5,342 bases of DNA from Prolixibacteraceae bacterium. GTDB lineage: Bacteria > Bacteroidota > Bacteroidia > Bacteroidales > Prolixibacteraceae. Shown here one piece after another: positions 1 through 5,342 of this stretch. Position 1 is the first letter of the stretch, and the number at the start of each line of letters is the position of its first letter. The stretch is taken from positions 1 through 5,342 of the forward strand of contig JAFGDX010000403.1 in assembly GCA_016931875.1 (NCBI GenBank). The letters are read 5' to 3'. The position numbers and the translations under genes were made by a program. The notes beneath the pieces are model-generated. The model had not been told where the DNA came from. It did not search any database and saw nothing but the letters and a program-made list of their open reading frames with translations.

Positions 1-543
1 CAGCTTTTTTGAGGCATCAACCACATAGGGTGTGGGAAGCGATTTGTCCCAATTTGTAAACTGTTTAAATGTAATTTCAAAAGGCAGGTCGGAAAAATCT
101 TCGCGGTTGGCGTAAAAATTCAGCATCCCATCGAAACCGATGGCTTTTTGCGAAACAACAAAGGAGTTGACAGGCAAATCGTTTTGCAAACCACCGGAAG
201 TGCCGATACGAACAATATTTAATGATTTTTTTTGATCTTTTATTTTGCGCTTTTCCAAATCGATGTTCACCAAAGCATCCAGTTCGTTGAGCACAATATC
301 GATGTTGTCGGTTCCAATTCCTGTGGAAAGCAGGGTGAGCCTTTTTTTGTTGTACCAGCCTGTAACGGTTTTAAATTCACGGTTTTGAATGGAAAACTCA
401 ATGGTTTCAAAAAACGATGAAATGGTATCAACCCTGGCCGGATCGCCCACCAGAATGATGTCGTCTGAAATGTTTTCAGGTTTTAAATGCAAATGGAAAA
501 TGGTTCCGTCGTTGTTAAGAATTAGTTCTGACTGTCCTATCAT
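1..543 (-). CDS. Nucleoside phosphorylase (uridine phosphorylase-like, PNP/UDP family), N-terminal part
   Basis: This is the N-terminal 181 codons of a cytosolic enzyme that should cleave a nucleoside with phosphate into free base and (deoxy)ribose-1-phosphate, for nucleoside salvage. Visible family motifs are GDPAR at residues 33-37 (E. coli Udp has GDPDR, part of the phosphate site), STGIG at 73-77, and RIGTSG at 112-117 (Arg and Thr of the phosphate/ribose site). Compared with E. coli Udp there is an extra lysine-rich stretch at about 93-109, between the STGIG helix and the RIGTSG strand. The frame is open to the left edge, so the C-terminal third, including the ribose-binding glutamates and the base-specificity residues, lies outside. 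Uridine versus purine preference therefore cannot be decided. The ATG at 541-543 has no Shine-Dalgarno sequence but an A/T-rich leader, usual in this phylum. The gene is divergent from the gene at 789. Family assignment is firm; substrate is not. Confidence 0.9.
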   Translation of the reverse strand, partial: MIGQSELILNNDGTIFHLHLKPENISDDIILVGDPARVDTISSFFETIEFSIQNREFKTVTGWYNKKRLTLLSTGIGTDNIDIVLNELDALVNIDLEKRKIKDQKKSLNIVRIGTSGGLQNDLPVNSFVVSQKAIGFDGMLNFYANREDFSDLPFEITFKQFTNWDKSLPTPYVVDASKKL

Positions 544-595
544 AATTCTATTTTATTCCGACTAAAATATTCAAAATAAGCAGAATAGACAATGG

Positions 596-603
596 CAAAT
601 ATA
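596..603 (-). promoter_or_regulatory. Candidate Bacteroidota -7 box for the nucleoside phosphorylase gene
   Basis: Read on the minus strand this is TATATTTG, an exact match to the TAnnTTTG -7 consensus of the Bacteroidota primary sigma factor. A TTG (plus-strand CAA at 620-622) lies 16 bases upstream, somewhat closer than the usual roughly 19-base spacing to the -33 element. Transcription would start near 590, leaving a leader of about 45 bases before the ATG at 543. In AT-rich DNA such octamers arise by chance, so support comes mainly from the position. Confidence 0.45.
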
Positions 604-751
604 AAAACATATAAACAACCAATGTTTTATAAGTTGTTACAGGTGCTGAAAATTGTTAAAATCTTTCACCGTGCGGTTTTACATGCCTGGTATTTAATTA
701 GAAAATTCCAATTTTATAATTGCCATAATTAGAATGTATTGGTTTAATTTC

Positions 752-759
752 TATTTTTG
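752..759 (+). promoter_or_regulatory. Candidate Bacteroidota -7 box for the repeat/GH16-like gene
   Basis: TATTTTTG matches TAnnTTTG exactly. Transcription would begin near 765, giving a leader of roughly 24 bases to the ATG at 789, a normal distance. No TTG sits at the expected distance upstream (TTG at 739-741 is too near, TTG at 720-722 too far), so only the -7 half is supported. If real, it would drive both the gene at 789 and the coupled PAS gene. Confidence 0.45.
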
Positions 760-788
760 GTTATTGGAAACCGAATTAAATTGTACAG

Positions 789-2228
789 ATGTCATTCAAA
801 ATTTTTTCACTTCAACTAACAGGAAAAATAAAACCCGTTGAAAAAATTGAAAAACAACGCGAAATTCTTTATCATGATTACAAAGAGTTTCTGGAAGTTG
901 ATAAATCAGACGAGCTCAAGGAATATCTCGAATTGGAAACGTTTGTAAACTCACCCGCATTTAAAAAGAAAAAAGCGGAGATGGAGGCCCTTCAGTTTAA
1001 AGATAGCAAAGAGTACAATGAGTTAAGAGAGTTTGAAAAACTCAAAAAAAGCAAACGTATAAAACAATATTTCAGAGTAAGTGGCTCGCCGGAACTCAGT
1101 CGGTTTGAGAAAATTACTAAATCAGACAAACCGGAAGAATTTAAAAGGGTAAAAGAATATGTAACCGGGGGAAAATTTGCACAGGATAAAAAGGACAAAA
1201 AGGAAGAAGCGTTTGCCCAAAAGAATAAATATAAAACAATGAAAGGCGATTCGGATATCCGTTTTTATCTGAAATTCAAAAAATCATCACTATACCGGAA
1301 CTATCTGGATGTAAAGACATCAAACGAATTAAAACGGTTTGAAGAGTTGCGGGAACAAACGACATCCACCAGCTTTCTGGAACGAAAAGCATACCTGGAA
1401 GACAAAAAGAAATGGGAAAAAACCGCTGAATTCAGTCAATTAAAAAGGTATGAAGAGATAAAAAAACAACCACATATTCAAAAGTATTTTAAATACAAAA
1501 ACAGCACTGCTTTTGATTTTTTTAAAAATTGGGAAATAACCTTTGAAGATGATTTTGCCAACCGTTTGCATTCCGAAAAGTGGTCGGTGGTAAACAAACG
1601 GGCAGAACAAATTATTGGTGGAAACTATTCATTACCGGGGGATTTGCATTGTTTTACATCGGGGGAAAATGTAAAAACCAATGGTAAATTGTGTATTGAA
1701 GTAAAAAAAGAAAGTGCTAAAGGGAAAATGTGGAAAATGCCGGCTGGTTTTGTTCCGGCTGATTTTGAATATACATCAGGGCTGGTTTCATCGGTTGAAA
1801 GTTTTGGAAACGGAAATGAAATTTTTGAGGCAAAAATCAGATTTAACCCCGCAAAACAGTTGGTTAGTACGTTTTTGCTGGCAGGTGAGCACCACACATC
1901 GCGGATTCATTTGCTTGAGATGGGAACAAAAAACAGAATTGGTGTTTCAAAAATCGACGGCAATGGAAAAATACAGTTGGAGGGCCTGGATATTTCCAAT
2001 TTAAAGAGCGGAAAGTGGTATATTTTTACGATTGAAAAATCGGGTTCCACCTGGGTTTGGAAGGTAAATGAAACCGAAGTTTTCAGATTTACTAATGGAG
2101 AAATCAAACATCCGTTGTATTTGCAGGCTTCAACCATTGTTGTACACAACATTCCCGGCCACCAGTTGCCCAATAGTTTTGAAATAGAATGGGTTAAATG
2201 TTACCGGAAAAAAGGAACGAACAAGTGA
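789..2228 (+). CDS. Charged helical-repeat protein with C-terminal GH16-like (laminarinase-fold) domain, catalytic motif degenerate
   Basis: I do not recognise this 479-residue protein as a named gene. There is no signal peptide or membrane segment, so it is probably cytosolic. Residues about 30-243 are Lys/Glu-rich and made of degenerate repeats, probably short alpha-helices capped by Ser (SDEL, SPAF, SKEY, SPEL, SNEL). Residues about 245-475 follow the GH16 pattern in order: FEDDF (252-256) with a downstream W265, YTSGLVSS (328-335), a GNEIFEAKIRF strand ending at 352, KSGKWYIF (406-413), and the closing FEIEWVKCY (464-472). The catalytic signature ExDxxE is replaced by RIHLLE (372-377): the nucleophile position is Arg, the Asp is His, and only the acid/base Glu remains. 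The usual preceding Trp-rich WLL segment reads STFLL. Hydrolysis is therefore unlikely, and carbohydrate or protein binding is more plausible. The ATG at 789 lies about 30 bases after a -7 box; no Shine-Dalgarno is seen. The stop overlaps the next gene's start. The fold assignment is good; the function is unknown. Confidence 0.8.
   Translation: MSFKIFSLQLTGKIKPVEKIEKQREILYHDYKEFLEVDKSDELKEYLELETFVNSPAFKKKKAEMEALQFKDSKEYNELREFEKLKKSKRIKQYFRVSGSPELSRFEKITKSDKPEEFKRVKEYVTGGKFAQDKKDKKEEAFAQKNKYKTMKGDSDIRFYLKFKKSSLYRNYLDVKTSNELKRFEELREQTTSTSFLERKAYLEDKKKWEKTAEFSQLKRYEEIKKQPHIQKYFKYKNSTAFDFFKNWEITFEDDFANRLHSEKWSVVNKRAEQIIGGNYSLPGDLHCFTSGENVKTNGKLCIEVKKESAKGKMWKMPAGFVPADFEYTSGLVSSVESFGNGNEIFEAKIRFNPAKQLVSTFLLAGEHHTSRIHLLEMGTKNRIGVSKIDGNGKIQLEGLDISNLKSGKWYIFTIEKSGSTWVWKVNETEVFRFTNGEIKHPLYLQASTIVVHNIPGHQLPNSFEIEWVKCYRKKGTNK
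879..1505 (+). repeat. Degenerate protein-level repeat array inside the GH16-like gene
   Basis: Four copies of a 10-residue pattern, hydrophobic-x-x-aromatic-[F/L]-x-[V/F/Y]-x-x-Ser, start at protein residues 31 (YKEFLEVDKS), 91 (IKQYFRVSGS), 157 (IRFYLKFKKS) and 230 (IQKYFKYKNS), at spacings of 60, 66 and 73 residues. Each of the first two is followed directly by an [S][D/P]EL helix start (40, 100); the third is followed one unit later (SNEL at 178). Shorter 12-19-residue helical units fill the gaps. The repetition shows in protein pattern only; the DNA copies have diverged, so this is an old expansion. The fourth copy abuts the GH16-like domain. Confidence 0.6.
2211..2216 (+). promoter_or_regulatory. 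Shine-Dalgarno-like site deciding the PAS gene start
   Basis: AAAGGA lies inside the end of the GH16-like gene, eight bases before the GTG at 2225. It is the only good Shine-Dalgarno match before any start in the window, and it favours GTG 2225 over ATG 2198. The GTGA overlap would let a terminating ribosome restart on the PAS gene. Confidence 0.5.
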
Positions 2229-2563
2229 GTATTGACTGGGAGAATGGATTTAACGGCGCCATTACCATTTGTGATTTGCAGGGTACAATTGTTTATATGA
2301 ATCAGTGTTCCATTGAACAGTTTCTGAAGTATGGCGGTGAAAAGTTATTGGGTTCCAATTTACTCGATTGCCACTCGGAGCCTTCAAAAACCAAATTAAA
2401 ACAGATGCTGGAAAACCCGGCGGACAACATGTACACAAGCGAAAAAAACGGACTGAAAAAAATCGTTTATCAAACTCCCTGGCGACAAAATGGCGAAATA
2501 AAAGGAATTATTGAAATTTCATTTTATCTCCATCCTGAAATGCCCCATTTTATTAGGAAATAA
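2225..2563 (+). CDS. Small single-domain PAS protein
   Basis: This 112-residue protein is essentially one PAS domain with no output domain, signal peptide or membrane segment. Visible PAS features are the N-terminal strand pair AITICDLQGTIVYMN (12-26), a helical SIEQFLKYGGEKLLGSNLLD segment (29-48), a CHSEPSK motif at 49-55, and a final strand pair around IVYQTPW (80-86) and GIIEISF (94-100), ending MPHFIRK. CHxxPS-type motifs recur in small PAS proteins and next to DUF438 domains; a redox or cofactor role is possible but not shown here. I place the start at GTG 2225: it forms a GTGA overlap with the upstream stop and has AAAGGA (2211-2216) eight bases ahead. The alternative in-frame ATG at 2198 would add nine residues and overlap the previous gene by 31 bases. 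It is probably co-transcribed and translationally coupled with the GH16-like gene, suggesting a shared role. Ligand and partner are unknown. Confidence 0.82.
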   Translation: MSIDWENGFNGAITICDLQGTIVYMNQCSIEQFLKYGGEKLLGSNLLDCHSEPSKTKLKQMLENPADNMYTSEKNGLKKIVYQTPWRQNGEIKGIIEISFYLHPEMPHFIRK

Positions 2564-2569
2564 CTGGTT

Positions 2570-4864
2570 TTAAAATCCTCTTTTGTTAAAAAGAATATAT
2601 CCGAAATTCAGGGTTAAGTAAAAGTTGGTGTTTTCCTTCTCGTAATAATTTAACGCCAGACTGATGGGGCCAACACCGGTTTGGTAAACCAAAGCTGCCA
2701 TTCCCTGCAGATAATAATTTTCAAAAGCATTGATGTTTTGATAGGCCGTTAAATCAGGAGTACTCAGTTCTTCTTTCACCGGAACAAAACCATAACCTTC
2801 AAATCGCAAATGAAACGACGGATTAAAATTGAAAATCGCGCTTAATCCACCTGCCAGGTAGTTGTTGGAATGAAAATTTTCGATGAACAGTGATTTGCTG
2901 TGGGGTGTTGGGTAAAAACCCGGCGCTGTCAGCAGGGTCGATCGGTAATTTTGCATCAGCGACTTATTGCTAAAAACAGCCTCGGCATGTGTTCCGAGTG
3001 AAAAGGCCCTTCCGAAACGGAAATATTTAGTAGAGTGCGCCTTTAGCAAATAATACGCATGGTTTTTTTTGGTTTTGACAGTGGCACTCGATGTTGTTCC
3101 GGGAATATTGGTTTCTTTTCCGCTAATATATTTTGCTGAAAGACATGAAAACTCGCCCTCGGTTGCATATTGTTTATAATTGAGCGAACTGCTTTCAATT
3201 CCTGCGTGTGTTACAAAAGCATCAAAACCAGTCTGATCGGGTTCATCTTCTTTTTTGAAAATATCAGTCTGGTAGTATTCATCCGTGGCATTCGAGTATG
3301 CCAGGCCAGCGTAAAATTTGCTGTGAACGCCAATTGGGAAACCAGCTTCGAACCTAAAATTATATTCGTCCCGGATAATGTAGGGCGGACGCACATCTTC
3401 AAAGAAAAGCTCCGAGCTTGATGCGAAAAAATCCCAGCGGTTGAGTGTGGAGTAGCCTGCAATATACACCGGGAATCTCCACGGAAAATCGATGCGGCCC
3501 CCCAGTTTGAAAGAACTGTAAAACCTTCCGAAATACAAATTTGAACTAAGGTTGTAAGCCCGTCCGTTAAACGAGCGGTAATCCAGACTGGCGTAGCCCT
3601 GGTTAATGGGTTTGGTGGAAATATTTCCCCCGATATTTACTTTGAATTTTTTTTCGGGTTCTACTTTCAGGTGAAGATCGAAGTAACCGGTTTCTTTATT
3701 GTAGCGCGTAATTGGCCGAATTGATTTTACATTCTGGTCGGCTACAAGTTTGAAGTATTCTTTTTTCAGCAGTGAAAGAGAAACCACATTGTACCTGTGT
3801 TTTATCGACTGAATAATAAACCGGCGCTGTTCCGGGTCACTAATTCCCTCGACCTGTATATTCTGGAAGTAAAGCTGGGGTTTTTTGTTGTTGAATTTTT
3901 CTCTTTTTTGCTGAACGACTTCAGACGGGACTCTGCGGGCAATACGCGTTTTTATGCTGTCAATGTATTGTTCAGCGGTGTTTCTTCCTGCTTCAACTAC
4001 GGTTTCTATTTTGTTGAAATCGAGCAGGTTTATGTTTGTGAAATTGGTTTCCAGAAGAATTCCTTCCTCGGGCTTAATTTCAAAATTGGTGGGTCGCATA
4101 ACCATATTCGAAATTTGTTCCATCACATCGTCGGCAGCAGCGGCTTTCGGATCGCTGGCAACTTTGTGCCCGATGATAATATCGGGTTTGTATATTTCGG
4201 TCATTAAATCATGCGGAAAATTATTAACGATTCCGCCATCGAAAAGTAGTGTATTGTTAATTTCGATGGGTTTAAAATACAGCGGCACTGTCATCGATGC
4301 CCGAACGGCTTCCCCTAAATCGCCATTTCTCAAAACAACCGGCTGATGATTGTAAACATCGGCAGCAACACAAAAGAACGGAACCATTAAACTATCGAAG
4401 TTATTTTCACAGGCGGCGTTGGTGGCAGCAAGAAGTTCCATAAAAGCAAAATCCATTTGCTCTTCGGGTATTAAACTGGTTGGCGGTAGCAGCCTTACCT
4501 TATCATCTCTTTTGGTAATCCGCAGTTCAACCCACGAAGGATTTGATTCGGGTTGTTTAAAATAGTAGCGGTATTCTTCCTGTATTTTTCCTGTCGACCA
4601 AAAATAAAAATCGTCTGATTTAAAAAGTTCTTCCATTTCGTCGGTGGTGTAACCCGCGGCATAAAGTCCGCCAACAATGGCACCAATAGAAGTTCCGGCT
4701 ATATAATCGATGGGAATATTGTTTTCTTCGAGTACCTTAATTATTCCGATGTGAGCCATACCTTTTGCTCCGCCGCCACTCAAAACCAATCCCACTGATT
4801 GAGCCCGGGTTTGAAGGGTAATAAGTAAAATAAGAAAAATTGTCAGTTGGAATTTTCCATTCAT
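2570..4864 (-). CDS. Patatin-like phospholipase with POTRA-like segment and C-terminal outer-membrane beta-barrel (PlpD / type Vd-like)
   Basis: This is a secreted lipid acyl hydrolase anchored by its own Omp85-type barrel. From the ATG at 4864 it has 764 residues (residue numbers here count from it). A signal peptide (1 to about 21: MNGK, hydrophobic core, ending TRA before QS) is followed by the patatin domain at about 24-235. This carries the oxyanion loop GGGAKG (30-35), the nucleophile elbow GTSIG (57-61, Ser59) and DGG (209-211, catalytic Asp209), so the Ser-Asp dyad is intact. A POTRA-like segment follows at about 331-405. The rest is amphipathic, aromatic-rich strands ending in Phe, as expected for barrel insertion by BAM. 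An upstream in-frame ATG at 4882 would add six residues (770 total), but the -7 box at 4894-4901 puts transcription start near 4888, leaving almost no leader for it. The length matches Bacteroidota patatin/barrel proteins. Whether the patatin domain is released or stays at the surface is unknown. It converges on the PAS gene with six bases between stops. Confidence 0.93.
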   Translation of the reverse strand: MNGKFQLTIFLILLITLQTRAQSVGLVLSGGGAKGMAHIGIIKVLEENNIPIDYIAGTSIGAIVGGLYAAGYTTDEMEELFKSDDFYFWSTGKIQEEYRYYFKQPESNPSWVELRITKRDDKVRLLPPTSLIPEEQMDFAFMELLAATNAACENNFDSLMVPFFCVAADVYNHQPVVLRNGDLGEAVRASMTVPLYFKPIEINNTLLFDGGIVNNFPHDLMTEIYKPDIIIGHKVASDPKAAAADDVMEQISNMVMRPTNFEIKPEEGILLETNFTNINLLDFNKIETVVEAGRNTAEQYIDSIKTRIARRVPSEVVQQKREKFNNKKPQLYFQNIQVEGISDPEQRRFIIQSIKHRYNVVSLSLLKKEYFKLVADQNVKSIRPITRYNKETGYFDLHLKVEPEKKFKVNIGGNISTKPINQGYASLDYRSFNGRAYNLSSNLYFGRFYSSFKLGGRIDFPWRFPVYIAGYSTLNRWDFFASSSELFFEDVRPPYIIRDEYNFRFEAGFPIGVHSKFYAGLAYSNATDEYYQTDIFKKEDEPDQTGFDAFVTHAGIESSSLNYKQYATEGEFSCLSAKYISGKETNIPGTTSSATVKTKKNHAYYLLKAHSTKYFRFGRAFSLGTHAEAVFSNKSLMQNYRSTLLTAPGFYPTPHSKSLFIENFHSNNYLAGGLSAIFNFNPSFHLRFEGYGFVPVKEELSTPDLTAYQNINAFENYYLQGMAALVYQTGVGPISLALNYYEKENTNFYLTLNFGYILFNKRGF

Positions 4865-5021
4865 GGCCTTTATTTGATGCATTCAGAAAGTACCAAAATT
4901 ACAAAATCAGCCGTTTGATTTGTTTAAAATTTTAGAAAGAATCTGATTTTTTCGGTAAAAAGTAGAAATAGCAGAGTAAATGGAGATGGGCTGCTTGGAT
5001 TTAAAACTCAATCAAATCTTT
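4865..5021. other. Intergenic region between the YitT-family gene and the patatin gene
   Basis: This 157-base gap holds the patatin promoter candidate and no credible gene. A perfect 8-base inverted repeat, AAAATCAG (4903-4910) and CTGATTTT (4943-4950), is separated by 32 bases; its proximal arm lies one base upstream of the -7 box. It could be an operator or a weak stem, but it is AT-rich and the loop is long for an intrinsic terminator. I see no GC-rich hairpin followed by a T-run for the YitT-family gene, so read-through into the patatin gene cannot be excluded. Confidence 0.5.
4894..4901 (-). promoter_or_regulatory. Candidate Bacteroidota -7 box for the patatin/barrel gene
   Basis: On the minus strand this reads TAATTTTG, an exact TAnnTTTG match. 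Transcription would start near 4888, six bases from the ATG at 4882 and about 24 from the ATG at 4864. No TTG is seen about 19 bases upstream, so the -33 part is unsupported. Confidence 0.45.
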
Positions 5022-5342
5022 TTATGAATTCAGTTTAGCATTTAAACTCTGAAACCCTTCACCCAGGATTTCTTTTGTGTCCATTACGGTAATGAATGCA
5101 TCCGGATCAATTTTACTGATGTATTCTTCCAAAATGGCTACTTCGCGGCGACTGACAATGGTATAGATAATTTGTTTTTCTTCGCCGGTAAACATGCCTT
5201 CTCCTTTTAGGTAGGTTCCGCCTCGTTCCAAATCAACCAGTATTTTGTTTTTGATTTCCAGGTGTTTTTTTGAAATGATTAACAAGGCCTTGTTGTAATC
5301 AGCGCCTTCCAGCGTCATATCGATAGCACGCCCGGTGATATA
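5022..5342 (-). CDS. YitT-family membrane protein, C-terminal DUF2179 domain (partial)
   Basis: These are the last 106 codons of a gene that continues past the right edge. The frame stays open upstream of the internal ATG at 5318 and reads YITGRAID before it, so that ATG is not the start. The segment matches the cytoplasmic C-terminal DUF2179 domain of YitT proteins: IDMTLEGADYNKALLIIS, an RGGTYLKGEGMFTG turn (Arg-Gly-x-Thr and Gly-x-Gly positions conserved), the VSRRE strand, and KIDPDAFITVMD followed by GEGF near the end. Family members are usually close to 300 residues with five or six transmembrane helices before this domain; none is visible here. The transported substrate or role is not established for the family. 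It is on the same strand as the patatin gene, 157 bases upstream, probably with separate transcription. Confidence 0.9.
   Translation of the reverse strand, partial: YITGRAIDMTLEGADYNKALLIISKKHLEIKNKILVDLERGGTYLKGEGMFTGEEKQIIYTIVSRREVAILEEYISKIDPDAFITVMDTKEILGEGFQSLNAKLNS

Larger units (their letters stand above)
544..788. other. Divergent intergenic region, AT-rich
   Basis: This 245-base gap separates two divergently transcribed genes and holds no credible ORF. It has a candidate -7 box in each direction (596-603 minus, 752-759 plus). Between them lie a small GC-rich near-palindrome ACCG-TG-CGGT at 668-677, a 9-base direct repeat TAATTAGAA at 695-703 and 726-734 (31 bases apart), and a palindrome CAATT-TTAT-AATTG at 709-722 between the repeats. 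TTTAATT (743-749) and AATTAAA (774-780) form an inverted pair around the plus-strand -7 box. These could be regulator sites, but each is short and composition alone could produce it. Confidence 0.5.

Noticed and set aside
232..420. 62-residue plus-strand ORF
   Set aside because: It is antisense to the nucleoside phosphorylase, which has clear family motifs in the opposite strand frame; the peptide has no recognisable feature.
668..677. ACCG-TG-CGGT near-palindrome as a terminator stem
   Set aside because: The two-base loop is sterically too tight and extending the stem fails on both sides; at most it is a protein-binding site.
992..2173. Three minus-strand ORFs (68-90 residues) and one plus-strand ORF (1714-2004) within the GH16-like gene
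   Set aside because: They are shadows in other frames of the 479-codon gene, with skewed composition and no motif or start signal.
2555..2579. Possible hairpin terminator AGGA...TCCT between the convergent genes
   Set aside because: Only four base pairs match, with a long loop and no GC-rich stem, so it is too weak to call.
3063..3654. T8 tracts at 3063-3070 and 3647-3654 (also 226-233) as phase-variation slippage sites
   Set aside because: They encode ordinary Lys-Lys codons in intact frames, and tracts of this length are expected in Lys-rich, AT-rich genes; nothing marks them as switches.
3170..4686. Several 63-136-residue ORFs overlapping the patatin/barrel gene on both strands
   Set aside because: The long minus-strand frame is well supported by patatin motifs and barrel strands; the others show no domain and are antisense or frame-shifted readings of it.
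5022..5318. Reading the right-edge ORF as a complete 98-residue protein starting at 5318
   Set aside because: The same frame continues open to the window edge with family-matching residues (YITGRAID), so the Met at 5318 is internal to a YitT-family protein.

Overview
The window looks like an ordinary chromosomal stretch of a member of the Bacteroidota, probably a Bacteroidales or Marinilabiliales relative. The DNA is AT-rich with many Lys/Asn/Ile codons, and starts mostly lack a Shine-Dalgarno sequence. Upstream regions carry TAnnTTTG boxes, the Bacteroidota -7 promoter element. The outer-membrane patatin/barrel fusion and the variant nucleoside phosphorylase also fit that phylum. No RNA gene, insertion sequence, CRISPR array or phage gene was seen.

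Layout from left to right. (1) Positions 1-543, minus strand: the N-terminal 181 codons of a uridine/purine nucleoside phosphorylase, cut by the window's left edge. (2) Positions 544-788: an AT-rich divergent promoter region with one -7 box per direction. (3) Positions 789-2228, plus strand: a 479-residue protein that I cannot match to a named function. Its N-terminal half is a charged, degenerate helical repeat array. Its C-terminal half is a GH16-like concanavalin-type sandwich whose catalytic motif has decayed, and it has no signal peptide. (4) Positions 2225-2563, plus strand: a small single-domain PAS protein, coupled to the previous gene by a GTGA start/stop overlap. (5) Positions 2570-4864, minus strand and convergent with the PAS gene: a patatin-like phospholipase with signal peptide, POTRA-like segment and C-terminal outer-membrane beta-barrel. 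(6) Positions 4865-5021: an intergenic region with a -7 box for the patatin gene. (7) Positions 5022-5342, minus strand: the C-terminal DUF2179 domain of a YitT-family membrane protein, cut by the right edge.

The genes do not form one pathway. Phosphorylase (nucleoside salvage), patatin-barrel (cell envelope) and YitT (inner membrane) look like independent housekeeping or envelope genes. The plus-strand pair is the least explained part: an apparently cytosolic, catalytically dead GH16-like repeat protein translationally coupled to a lone PAS sensor. If the window holds something undescribed, it is this pair. That they act together is inferred from the gene arrangement only.
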